Part shown: positions 15,597 to 24,999 of the stretch, piece by piece | Layout: each line of letters opens with the position of its first letter | How positions within the stretch are numbered: the first letter of the stretch is position 1 | DNA from: Streptomyces sp. TLI_146 | Lineage (GTDB): Bacteria; Actinomycetota; Actinomycetes; Streptomycetales; Streptomycetaceae | Length of the DNA stretch: 64,000 nucleotides | Reading direction: 5' to 3' | Assembly: GCF_002846415.1 (NCBI RefSeq) | Contig: NZ_PJMX01000001.1 | Span: 5,270,001-5,334,000 of the forward strand | Position numbers and translations under genes: made by a program | The notes under the pieces: generated by a model | Database searches by the model: none | What the model was told of the DNA's origin: nothing | Seen by the model: only the letters and a program-made list of their open reading frames with translations

Positions 15597-16418
15597 CTAG
15601 AGGACGCGGACCGCGCCGCTCGGCCGGTCCCAGTCCATGCTGCGCTCGACCACACCGGTCGAGGAGTTCTGCGCGCCGACGAACTTGCCGCCGCCGACGT
15701 AGATGGCCACGTGGTACGCGGAGCCCGAGCCGCCCCAGTACAGGATGTCGCCGGCCTGGAGGTTGGACAGCGAGACCTGGCGGCCGGTGGCCGACTGGTC
15801 CTGCGAGACGCGCGGCAGGTCGATGCCCACCTGGCGGTACGCGGCCTGCACGAGGCCCGAGCAGTCGTACGCGCTGGAGCCCGTGGCACCCGACACGTAC
15901 GCCTTGCCGACCTGCGCCAGCGCGAAGTTCACGATGGTGGCGGCGGAGCCCGTGGCGCTGGAGGACGACGTGGTGGTGGAGCTGCTGCTGCCACCGGTCG
16001 ACGCGCTCAGGGTGGTGCGCGCGGAGGAGCGGGAGGCGCGCTCGGCGGCGTCCGCCTTCGCCTTGGCCTCCGCCTTGGCCTTCTTCTCCGCCTCGGCCTT
16101 GGCGTCCGCGTCGGCCTTCGCCTTCTTGGCGACCTTCGCGGCGCTGGAGGCGGCCGCGTTCTGCTGGGCCTTCAGCTGGAGGTCGGCGGCGACCTGCTGG
16201 GTGGCCTCGGCGGAAGCGGCGGCGGTGCTCGCGAGCCCGGTCGTGAGCGTGGGCATCTCGATGGTCTCGGTCACCGGCTCGGCGGCGTGCGCCGGACCGG
16301 TGGCGCCTGCCACCGCGATGGTGCTGAGGACGCCACCGGCAACTCCGGCACGGAGCGCGAGCTTGGAGGCGCTGCGGCGGGGCTTCCGGTGGCTGGGTAT
16401 GTGAGCGGTGTGGGACAT
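15597..16418 (-). CDS. Secreted NlpC/P60 cell-wall peptidase
   Basis: A 273-residue exported peptidoglycan hydrolase. A long signal peptide ends after AHA (about residue 45). An Ala/Lys-rich coiled-coil-like segment (about 65-130) and a Ser-rich linker lead to the NlpC/P60 domain (about 160-273), with catalytic Cys186 (YDCSG) and His236 (YHVAIYVG). It likely cuts stem-peptide bonds during growth or spore resuscitation. The ATG at 16418 is chosen for the signal peptide; no good Shine-Dalgarno is seen. The long upstream region contains a Crp-like site. A c-di-AMP riboswitch was looked for and not found. Confidence 0.88.
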   Translation of the reverse strand: MSHTAHIPSHRKPRRSASKLALRAGVAGGVLSTIAVAGATGPAHAAEPVTETIEMPTLTTGLASTAAASAEATQQVAADLQLKAQQNAAASSAAKVAKKAKADADAKAEAEKKAKAEAKAKADAAERASRSSARTTLSASTGGSSSSTTTSSSSATGSAATIVNFALAQVGKAYVSGATGSSAYDCSGLVQAAYRQVGIDLPRVSQDQSATGRQVSLSNLQAGDILYWGGSGSAYHVAIYVGGGKFVGAQNSSTGVVERSMDWDRPSGAVRVL

Positions 16419-16550
16419 GAGGACAACCGCTATCAGGGGTTCACGGTTCCCTTCAAGAAACGTGTGCTGCGCCACAGTTGCGGTCGGAAGGGACGAATCC
16501 GCTTCCTCCGCGCCCTTATTGACGCCGTAACGGGCAATCCGGGCATGCGC

Positions 16551-16584
16551 GATCACGGCTGTGATCATGTGGTTTTTATAAAAA
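16551..16584. promoter_or_regulatory. Inverted repeat and AT-only palindrome upstream of the NlpC/P60 gene
   Basis: GATCAC (16551) and GTGATC (16561) form an inverted repeat around GGCT. Seven bases on is the perfect palindrome TTTTTATAAAAA (16573-16584), striking in such GC-rich DNA. These lie 133-166 bp upstream of the wall-hydrolase start and probably mark its promoter or a regulator site. Confidence 0.4.
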
Positions 16585-16655
16585 GTCCGAATTGCCCGTC
16601 GCCTACCATCCGTTCACACCGTTGGCCAAGCCCGGTTTAATCCGTGACGGTTTCC

Positions 16656-16671
16656 TGTGACGCAGGTCACT
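16656..16671. promoter_or_regulatory. Crp-like site (TGTGACGCAGGTCACT)
   Basis: The sequence matches TGTGA-N6-TCACA at 9 of 10 conserved bases. Crp in actinobacteria binds this consensus. It lies 238 bp upstream of the NlpC/P60 start and 566 bp before nuoA. Crp is known to control cell-wall hydrolase genes such as rpfA in S. coelicolor, which fits the leftward gene. Confidence 0.5.
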
Positions 16672-16820
16672 TCGTATCCGGGTGTCGGCCGCGCCGTGAC
16701 CGGCCCGTGATCAGTGAGGCGGGGGTGGGGCGGGCGGTGGGGTCGTCGGGCGATCGGCTCGCGGTCGGTTCTAGATCACTTCGAGCCGACTCCGGACCGA
16801 TCCCGGACCGGCTCGGCGTT

Positions 16821-16836
16821 AGTGAACGCGTGCACA
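16821..16836. promoter_or_regulatory. Rex operator-like site upstream of nuo
   Basis: AGTGAACGCGTGCACA matches the Streptomyces Rex operator TGTGAACGCGTTCACA at 14 of 16 bases. Rex senses the NADH/NAD+ ratio and represses respiratory genes when NAD+ is high. The site is 401 bp before the nuoA start, far from the -10 element proposed at 17113, so either another promoter lies here or the site is one of several. Confidence 0.55.
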
Positions 16837-16986
16837 GGTCCACCCTTCGGCAGCGCTCTCACCCGCATGAGTGAGCCGCGATCCTTTACCACTCGAACGA
16901 GTCCATCGCCAATTTGCCTGTAGGGCCCATGTCTTGATAGTGCCGCACCCCTTGCGACCAGCGGTAACAGGAGTGGATGCTACGCC

Positions 16987-17150
16987 TTGTGATCACTCGG
17001 CCGCTTCGGGTGTGAAGATCACTGCTCATCCGACTTCATGATCCTTCGTCAGGTGGTGGAGATCACAAAGCCGTTGGCGTACCCCGTGTCGCAGATCACA
17101 GACCACCGGGCATAGGATGCGGTGCAGTCGGGCTTGTGAACTGCCTCACA
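16987..17150 (+). promoter_or_regulatory. nuo promoter region with Crp/Rex-type palindrome and GATCAC repeats
   Basis: A plausible -10 element TAGGAT (17113-17118) fits the TAGRRT pattern; no good -35 is seen. Just downstream, TGTGAACTGCCTCACA (17135-17150) has perfect TGTGA/TCACA half sites and also matches the Rex operator at 12 of 16 bases; at about +10 to +25 it is placed like a repressor site. Four GATCAC hexamers start at 16991, 17017, 17061 and 17094. The whole gap 16419-17236 (818 bp) contains no gene that could be supported. Confidence 0.5.
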
Positions 17151-17236
17151 TGTGCGCGATCTTCGCGCGGCGAGGGGGCGGCAGCGGCGCCCGTGTGCGG
17201 TCCAACGGTCAAGGACGACTGGAAGGAGCGAGGAGC

Positions 17237-17596
17237 GTGAATGCCTACGCGCCCATCCTCGTGCTCGGCGCCCTAGGGGCTGGGTTTGCGATCTTCTCCG
17301 TGGTCATGGCCACGCTTATCGGCCCAAAACGGTACAACCGGGCGAAACTTGAGGCGTACGAGTGCGGCATCGAACCGACTCCCACGCCGGCCGGAGGCGG
17401 CCGCTTCCCCATCAAGTACTACCTGACGGCGATGCTCTTCATCGTCTTCGACATCGAGATCGTCTTCCTCTACCCCTGGGCCGTCACCTTCGACGCCCTG
17501 GGGGTTTTCGGGCTCGTGGAGATGCTGCTCTTCGTGCTCACCGTCTTCGTCGCCTACGCGTACGTGTGGCGGCGCGGCGGCCTGGAATGGGACTGA
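17237..17596 (+). CDS. nuoA: NADH-quinone oxidoreductase subunit A
   Basis: A 119-residue membrane subunit of complex I with three transmembrane helices, first gene of the nuo operon. The loop with LEAYECGIEP (after helix 1) and FDIEIVFLYPWA (helix 2) are the family signatures. NuoA helps form the quinone-site entrance next to NuoH. The GTG at 17237 is preceded by AAGGAGCGAGGAGC and gives the usual length; an in-frame upstream extension lacks homology. nuoB begins 17 bp after the stop. Confidence 0.95.
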   Translation: MNAYAPILVLGALGAGFAIFSVVMATLIGPKRYNRAKLEAYECGIEPTPTPAGGGRFPIKYYLTAMLFIVFDIEIVFLYPWAVTFDALGVFGLVEMLLFVLTVFVAYAYVWRRGGLEWD

Positions 17597-17613
17597 GGGG
17601 CTGAGGGGCACCT

Positions 17614-18168
17614 ATGGGACTCGAAGAGAAACTGCCGAGCGGCTTTCTGCTGACCACCGTCGAACAGGCCGCGGGCTGGGTGCGCAAGGCGTCCGTCTTC
17701 CCCGCCACCTTCGGCCTGGCCTGCTGCGCCATCGAGATGATGACGACCGGCGCCGGACGGTACGACCTGGCCCGCTTCGGCATGGAGGTCTTCCGCGGCT
17801 CGCCGCGCCAGGCGGACCTGATGATCGTGGCCGGCCGGGTCAGCCAGAAGATGGCGCCGGTCCTGCGGCAGGTCTACGACCAGATGCCCAACCCCAAGTG
17901 GGTCATCTCCATGGGGGTTTGCGCATCCTCGGGCGGAATGTTCAACAATTACGCGATTGTGCAGGGCGTCGACCACATTGTGCCGGTCGACATCTATTTG
18001 CCCGGTTGCCCGCCGCGGCCCGAGATGCTGATCGACGCGATCCTCAAGCTCCACCAGAAGATCCAGGGCTCCAAGCTCGGGGTGAACGCGGAGGAGGCCG
18101 CCCGCGAGGCGGAGGAGGCCGCCCTCAAGGCGCTGCCCACCATTGAGATGAAGGGGCTGCTGCGGTGA
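17614..18168 (+). CDS. nuoB: NADH-quinone oxidoreductase subunit B
   Basis: A 184-residue peripheral-arm subunit that holds iron-sulfur cluster N2, the last electron carrier before menaquinone. The cluster ligands are Cys37, Cys38, Cys103 and Cys132. The C-terminal 30 residues are an Ala/Glu-rich tail beyond the conserved fold. ATG start at 17614. Its stop overlaps the nuoC GTG by 4 bases (GTGA), implying translational coupling. Confidence 0.96.
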   Translation: MGLEEKLPSGFLLTTVEQAAGWVRKASVFPATFGLACCAIEMMTTGAGRYDLARFGMEVFRGSPRQADLMIVAGRVSQKMAPVLRQVYDQMPNPKWVISMGVCASSGGMFNNYAIVQGVDHIVPVDIYLPGCPPRPEMLIDAILKLHQKIQGSKLGVNAEEAAREAEEAALKALPTIEMKGLLR

Positions 18169-18889
18169 GCGACGACCGTACTCCCGAGGCGCCGGAGAAC
18201 GGCGGCCTGCCCGCCCAGCGCGACGACACCGGCGACACCATCGGCGTCCGCAGGGGCATGTTCGGTGCGGCCAACGGCGGCGACACCAGCGGCTACGGCG
18301 GCCTGGTGCGCACCGTGACCCTCCCGGGCGCCTCCTCCCGCCCCTACGGCGGCTGGTTCGACGAGGTGGCCGACGAGCTCGAAGGCGCGCTGGAGGAGCA
18401 GGACCTGCTCCCCGAGAACGCCATCGAGAAGACCGTCGTCGACCGCGGCGAGCTGACCTTCCACATCGCGCGCGAGCACCTTGTACGCGTGGCACGCACC
18501 CTGCGCGACGACCCGGCCCTGCGCTTCGAGCTCTGCACGGGCGTCAGCGGCGTGCACTTCCCCGGCGACAAGGGCCGCGAGCTGCACGCCGTCTACCACC
18601 TGCGCTCGCTCACCCACGGCCGGCTGATCCGGCTCGAAGTCACCGCCCCGGACAGCGATCCGCACCTTCCGTCCCTGGTCGGCGTCTACCCGACCAACGA
18701 CTGGCACGAGCGCGAGACCTACGACTTCTTCGGCCTGGTCTTCGACGGCCACCCCGCCCTCACCCGGATCATGATGCCGGACGACTGGCAGGGCTTCCCG
18801 CAGCGCAAGGACTACCCCCTCGGCGGCATTCCCGTCGAGTACAAGGGCGCCCAGATCCCGGCTCCGGACCAGCGGAGGTCGTACAGCTG

Positions 18890-18890
<1 letters not shown>
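18165..18890 (+). CDS. nuoC: NADH-quinone oxidoreductase subunit C
   Basis: A 241-residue 30-kDa-type subunit of the peripheral arm. The conserved stretch WHERETYDFFG and the C-terminal FPQRKDYPLGG are present. About 55 N-terminal residues are low in complexity and variable. It packs against NuoB and NuoD near the quinone pocket and carries no cofactor. GTG start overlaps nuoB; the stop shares one base with the nuoD ATG. Confidence 0.95.
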
Positions 18891-20220
<1,330 letters not shown>

Positions 20221-20224
<4 letters not shown>

Positions 20225-21066
20225 CCGAGACCACGCCGACGAGCCTGGGCATGCCCCAGCTGCCCGCGCCCGACTTCCCGGCCGACGTCCGGGCCCGGCT
20301 CGAAGCGGACGCCAAGGAGGTCATCGCCCGCTACCCGGACAGCCGCTCCGCGCTGCTGCCGCTGCTGCACCTCGTGCAGTCGGAGGAGGGCCATGTCTCC
20401 CGCACCGGGATGCGCTTCTGCGCCGAGATGCTGGACCTCACGACCGCCGAGGTGACCGCCGTCGCCACCTTCTACACGATGTACCGGCGCAAGCCCTCCG
20501 GCGACTACCAGGTGGGCGTCTGCACCAACACCCTGTGCGCGGTGATGGGCGGCGACGCCATCTTCGACGAGCTCAAGCACCACCTCGGCGTCGGCAACGA
20601 CGAGACCACCCCCGACGGCAAGGTCACGCTCGAACACATCGAGTGCAACGCCGCCTGCGACTTCGCGCCCGTGGTGATGGTCAACTGGGAGTTCTTCGAC
20701 AACCAGACCCCCGAGTCGGCCAAGCGCCTGGTCGACGACCTGCGCGCGGGCAGGCCGGTGGAGCCCACCCGCGGGGCCCCGCTGTGCACCTACAAGGAGA
20801 CCGCCCGGATCCTGGCCGGCTTCCCCGACGAGCGCCCCGGCGCCGTCGCGGCGAGCGGTGGCGCGGGCCCGGCCTCCCTGGTCGGCCTGCGCCTGGCGAA
20901 GGGCGAGGCCCCGCACCCGCGCGTGGTCCACCCGCGCGGCGAGGGCCCCCGCGGCGAGGAACCGCAGCCCGGCGCCGAGCACTTGAGCTCGCACGACGCA
21001 CCGCAGCAGACCTCTGCGTCCGACCCCGCGCACCCGGCGGGCCCGGTCGACGAGGAGGGGGAGTGA
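20221..21066 (+). CDS. nuoE: NADH-quinone oxidoreductase subunit E
   Basis: A 281-residue subunit carrying the [2Fe-2S] cluster N1a in the NADH-dehydrogenase module. The four ligands are Cys101, Cys106, Cys142 and Cys146. The conserved thioredoxin-like domain ends near residue 180; the last 80 to 90 residues are rich in Pro, Gly, Glu and Ala and probably disordered, making it longer than most NuoE proteins. GTG start at 20221 overlaps the nuoD stop. Confidence 0.95.
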
Positions 21067-22436
21067 TGACCTTGGCAGCCGAACTGAGTGGGAACGGGAA
21101 CGGAAGCAGCCCCGAGAAGCTGCTGGCACCCGTGCTGTCGGCCTTCTGGGACCAGCCCGAATCCTGGACCCTGGAGACCTACCGCCGGCACGACGGCTAT
21201 GAGGGGCTGCGCAAGGCCCTGGCCATGTCGCCGGACGACCTCATCGCGTACGTGAAGGACTCCGGGCTGCGCGGCCGGGGCGGCGCGGGCTTCCCCACGG
21301 GCATGAAGTGGCAGTTCATCCCGCAGGGCGATGGCAAACCGCACTATCTAGTTGTCAACGCCGACGAGTCGGAGCCCGGGACCTGCAAGGACATCCCGCT
21401 CCTCTTCGCCAACCCGCATAGCCTCATCGAGGGCATCGTGATCGCCTGTTACGCGATCAGGTCGTCGCACGCGTTCATCTATCTGCGCGGGGAAGTCGTC
21501 CCCGTACTGCGGAGGCTGCACGAGGCCGTGCGGGAGGCCTACGCGGCCGGCTACCTCGGCAAGGACATCCTGGGCAGCGGTCTCGACCTCGAACTCACCG
21601 TGCACGCGGGCGCGGGCGCGTACATCTGCGGTGAGGAGACCGCCCTGCTGGACTCCTTGGAAGGCCGTCGCGGTCAGCCCCGGCTGCGTCCCCCCTTCCC
21701 TGCGGTCGCCGGTCTCTACGCGTGCCCCACTGTTGTCAACAACGTCGAGTCCATCGCCAGCGTTCCCGCGATCCTCACTCGCGGAAAAGACTGGTTCAAA
21801 TCGATGGGGAGCGAGAAGTCCCCGGGCTTCACGCTCTATTCGCTCAGCGGGCACGTCGCCAACCCCGGCCAGTTCGAGGCCCCGCTCGGCATCACGCTGC
21901 GCCAGCTGCTCGACATGAGCGGCGGGATGCGCCCGGGCCACCGGCTCAAGTTCTGGACCCCGGGCGGCTCCTCGACCCCGATGTTCACCGACGAGCACCT
22001 CGACGTCCCGCTGGACTACGAGGGCGTGGGCGCGGCCGGCTCGATGCTGGGCACCAAGGCGCTCCAGTGCTTCGACGAGACCACCTGCGTCGTACGGGCG
22101 GTCACCCGCTGGACCGAGTTCTACGCCCACGAGTCCTGCGGCAAGTGCACGCCGTGCCGCGAAGGCACCTACTGGCTCGTCCAGTTGCTCCGCGACATCG
22201 AGGCGGGCAAGGGCGCCATGGGCGACCTCGACAAGCTCAGTGACATCGCCGACAACATCAACGGCAAGTCGTTCTGCGCGCTCGGCGACGGCGCCGCCGC
22301 GCCCATCTTCTCCTCGCTCAAGTACTTCCGCGCGGAGTACGAGCAGCACATCACGGGCCGGGGCTGCCCCTTCGACCCGGCCAAGTCGACCCTGTGGGCC
22401 GACAGCCCGCACCGCACCACGGAGGTGAACGCATGA
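21066..22436 (+). CDS. nuoF: NADH-quinone oxidoreductase subunit F
   Basis: A 456-residue flavoprotein that oxidises NADH. The FMN-binding glycine-rich GRGGAGFPTG lies at residues 70-79, and the [4Fe-4S] cluster N3 ligands are Cys358, Cys361, Cys364 and Cys404 (CGKCTPCREGT and FCALGD). This is the entry point for electrons into the first complex I. ATG at 21066 overlaps the nuoE stop (TGATG). Confidence 0.96.
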   Translation: MTLAAELSGNGNGSSPEKLLAPVLSAFWDQPESWTLETYRRHDGYEGLRKALAMSPDDLIAYVKDSGLRGRGGAGFPTGMKWQFIPQGDGKPHYLVVNADESEPGTCKDIPLLFANPHSLIEGIVIACYAIRSSHAFIYLRGEVVPVLRRLHEAVREAYAAGYLGKDILGSGLDLELTVHAGAGAYICGEETALLDSLEGRRGQPRLRPPFPAVAGLYACPTVVNNVESIASVPAILTRGKDWFKSMGSEKSPGFTLYSLSGHVANPGQFEAPLGITLRQLLDMSGGMRPGHRLKFWTPGGSSTPMFTDEHLDVPLDYEGVGAAGSMLGTKALQCFDETTCVVRAVTRWTEFYAHESCGKCTPCREGTYWLVQLLRDIEAGKGAMGDLDKLSDIADNINGKSFCALGDGAAAPIFSSLKYFRAEYEQHITGRGCPFDPAKSTLWADSPHRTTEVNA

Positions 22437-24934
22437 CGGTGACGACTGGCGCTCCCTCCAGCGGCGGAGAGGCGGCGGTGCCGCCCGAGGACCTGGTCTC
22501 GCTGACCATCGACGGCATCGAGATCAGCGTCCCCAAGGGCACGCTGGTGATCCGGGCCGCCGAGCAGCTCGGCATCGAGATCCCCCGGTTCTGCGACCAC
22601 CCGCTGCTCGACCCGGTCGGCGCCTGCCGTCAGTGCATCGTGGAGGTGGAGGGCCAGCGCAAGCCGATGGCGTCCTGCACCATCACCTGCACCGACGGCA
22701 TGGTGGTCAAGTCGCAGCTGACGTCGCCGGTGGCCGAGAAGTCCCAGCGCGGGGTGATGGAGCTGCTGCTCATCAACCACCCGCTGGACTGCCCGGTCTG
22801 CGACAAGGGCGGTGAGTGCCCGCTGCAGAACCAGGCGATGCAGGTCGGCGACCCCGACACCCGCTTCGAGGGCCACAAGCGTACGTACGAGAAGCCGGTG
22901 CCCATCTCGACGCAGGTGCTGCTCGACCGGGAGCGGTGCGTGCTGTGCGCCCGGTGCACCCGGTTCTCCGAGCAGATCGCGGGCGACCCGATGATCGAGC
23001 TCCTGGAGCGCGGCGCGCTCCAGCAGGTCGGCACCGGCGAGGGCGACCCCTTCGAGTCGTACTTCTCCGGCAACACCATCCAGATCTGCCCGGTCGGCGC
23101 GCTGACCTCGGCGGCGTACCGGTTCCGCTCGCGCCCCTTCGACCTGGTCTCCTCGCCGTCGGTGTGCGAGCACTGCGCGGGCGGCTGCGCCACCCGCACC
23201 GACCACCGGCGCGGCAAGGTGATGCGCCGCCTGGCGGCCAACGACCCCGAGGTCAACGAGGAATGGCTGTGCGACAAGGGCCGGTTCGCCTTCCGGTACG
23301 CGCAGAAGCCGGACCGTCTGACCACCCCGCTGGTGCGCAACGCGGCCGGTGAGCTGGAGCCCGCCTCCTGGCCCGAGGCGCTGGAGGCGGCCGCGGCCGG
23401 GCTCATGGCGGCCAGGGGCCGGGCCGGGGTGCTCACCGGCGGGCGGCTGACCGTCGAGGACGCCTACGCGTACGCCAAGTTCGCCCGGATCGCCCTCGAC
23501 ACCAACGACGTCGACTTCCGCGCGCGCGTGCACTCGGCCGAGGAGGCCGACTTCCTGGCGGCGAAGGTCGCCGGGCGCGGCCACCTCACCGGCGAGGGCG
23601 TCACGTACGCCTCCCTGGAGAAGGCGCCCGCGGTGCTGCTCGTCGGGTTCGAGGCGGAGGAGGAGGCGCCCGGCGTCTTCTTGCGGCTGCGCAAGGCCTG
23701 GCGCAAGCACGGCCAGCGCACCTTCTCGCTGGCCACGCATCTCACCCGCGGCCTGGCCAAGGCGGGCGGCACGCTGCTGCCCGCCGCGCCCGGCACCGAG
23801 ACCGAGTGGCTGGACGCGCTGGCGGGCGGGGTGGGCCTGGACGGCGAGGGCTCGGCCGCCGCCACGGCGCTGCGGGCCGAAGGGTCCGTCATCGTCGTCG
23901 GCGAGCGGCTGGCGGCCGTGCCGGGCGCGCTGACCGCGGCCGTACGGGCCGCCGCCGCGACCGGCGCCGAACTCGTGTGGATCCCGCGCCGGGCCGGCGA
24001 GCGGGGCGCCATCGAGGCGGGCGCCCTGGCGGCGCTGCTGCCCGGCGGGCGCCCGGCCACCGATCCACGCGCGCGTGAGGAGGTGGCCGCCGCCTGGGGC
24101 GTACGCGAACTGCCGCACCGCTTCGGACGGGACACCGGCCAGATCGTGGAGGCCGCGGCCACCGGCGAGCTGGGCGCGCTGCTCGTCGCGGGTGTCGACC
24201 CGGCCGACCTGCCGGATCCGGCACGCGCGCGTGAAGCACTCTCCGGCGCCTTCGTGGTCTCCCTTGAGCTGCGGCCGAGCGAGGTCACCGAGCGGGCGGA
24301 CGTGGTCTTCCCGGTCGCGGCCGTCGCCGAGAAGTCCGGCTTCTTCCTCAACTGGGAGGGCCGGGCGCGGATGTTCGAGGCCGCGCTGAAGCCCGAGCAG
24401 ATGACCCGGCGCCTGGCGCCCGCCGACGCGCGCGTGCTGCACATGCTGGCGGACGCCATGGACGTCCACCTGGCGCTCCCGGACAACCGCGCCGCGCGCG
24501 CGGAGCTGCGGGGTCTGGGCCACTGGGACGGGCCGCGCGCCACCGAGCCGCTGGAGACGGCGCACGCGCTGCCCCGGCCCGCCGACGGCGAGGCGGTCCT
24601 CGCGGGCCACCGGCTGCTGCTCGACCTCGGCACCCTCCAGGAGGGCGACGAGGCGCTGGCCGGGACCCGGCACGCGGCCCCGGCCCGGCTCTCGGCGGCC
24701 ACGGCGGCCGAGACCGGCGTCAAGGACGGCGACCTGCTCCAGGTGAGCGGCCCCGCGGGCGCGGTCCGGCTGCCGCTGAAGGTCACCGAGATGCCCGACC
24801 GGGTGGTGTGGCTGCCGCTCAACTCGACCGGCACCGGCGTGTACGCGGACACCGGCGCCGTCCCGGGCCAGGTCGTCCGCATCGGCCCGGCGGCACCGGA
24901 CGCCGCCACCGCCGCACCGGAGGTGCAGCCGTGA
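22433..24934 (+). CDS. nuoG: NADH-quinone oxidoreductase subunit G
   Basis: An 833-residue iron-sulfur subunit relaying electrons from NuoF to NuoI. The N-terminal [2Fe-2S] ligands are Cys54, Cys65, Cys68 and Cys82. The next segment has the HPLDCPVCDKGGECPLQ and CVLCARCTRFS cluster motifs. The long C-terminal half is a degenerate molybdopterin-oxidoreductase-like domain with low conservation. ATG at 22433 overlaps the nuoF stop (ATGA). It is followed by a tiny reading frame, then nuoH. Confidence 0.95.
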   Translation: MTVTTGAPSSGGEAAVPPEDLVSLTIDGIEISVPKGTLVIRAAEQLGIEIPRFCDHPLLDPVGACRQCIVEVEGQRKPMASCTITCTDGMVVKSQLTSPVAEKSQRGVMELLLINHPLDCPVCDKGGECPLQNQAMQVGDPDTRFEGHKRTYEKPVPISTQVLLDRERCVLCARCTRFSEQIAGDPMIELLERGALQQVGTGEGDPFESYFSGNTIQICPVGALTSAAYRFRSRPFDLVSSPSVCEHCAGGCATRTDHRRGKVMRRLAANDPEVNEEWLCDKGRFAFRYAQKPDRLTTPLVRNAAGELEPASWPEALEAAAAGLMAARGRAGVLTGGRLTVEDAYAYAKFARIALDTNDVDFRARVHSAEEADFLAAKVAGRGHLTGEGVTYASLEKAPAVLLVGFEAEEEAPGVFLRLRKAWRKHGQRTFSLATHLTRGLAKAGGTLLPAAPGTETEWLDALAGGVGLDGEGSAAATALRAEGSVIVVGERLAAVPGALTAAVRAAAATGAELVWIPRRAGERGAIEAGALAALLPGGRPATDPRAREEVAAAWGVRELPHRFGRDTGQIVEAAATGELGALLVAGVDPADLPDPARAREALSGAFVVSLELRPSEVTERADVVFPVAAVAEKSGFFLNWEGRARMFEAALKPEQMTRRLAPADARVLHMLADAMDVHLALPDNRAARAELRGLGHWDGPRATEPLETAHALPRPADGEAVLAGHRLLLDLGTLQEGDEALAGTRHAAPARLSAATAAETGVKDGDLLQVSGPAGAVRLPLKVTEMPDRVVWLPLNSTGTGVYADTGAVPGQVVRIGPAAPDAATAAPEVQP

Positions 24935-24999
24935 CCGACTTCCCCGTCCGCCCCGCGGCACCGGGCGCCGCCGTCCACGTACCGGAGGTGCGAGCGTGA
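24931..24999 (+). CDS. 22-residue mini-ORF coupling nuoG and nuoH
   Basis: GTG at 24931 overlaps the nuoG stop as GTGA, and its own stop overlaps the nuoH GTG in the same way. The peptide is MTDFPVRPAAPGAAVHVPEV plus Arg-Ala. A GGAGGTG ribosome-binding site lies before each of the two GTGs, and the DNA around the two junctions is similar (CACCGGAGGTGCAGCCGTGACC-type ends), suggesting a local duplication. It may be a translational-coupling leader, the remnant of a gene, or an accident. No function is known. Confidence 0.4.
   Translation: MTDFPVRPAAPGAAVHVPEVRA

Noticed and set aside
16419..16720. c-di-AMP (ydaO-type) riboswitch before the NlpC/P60 gene
   Set aside because: Such genes often have one in Streptomyces, but the conserved GGTGAA and GACAGCTAACC-type blocks were not seen on the minus strand.
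16840..17000. tRNA gene in the nuo upstream region
   Set aside because: No cloverleaf with T-loop GGTTCRA or acceptor pairing could be found; none was seen elsewhere in the window.
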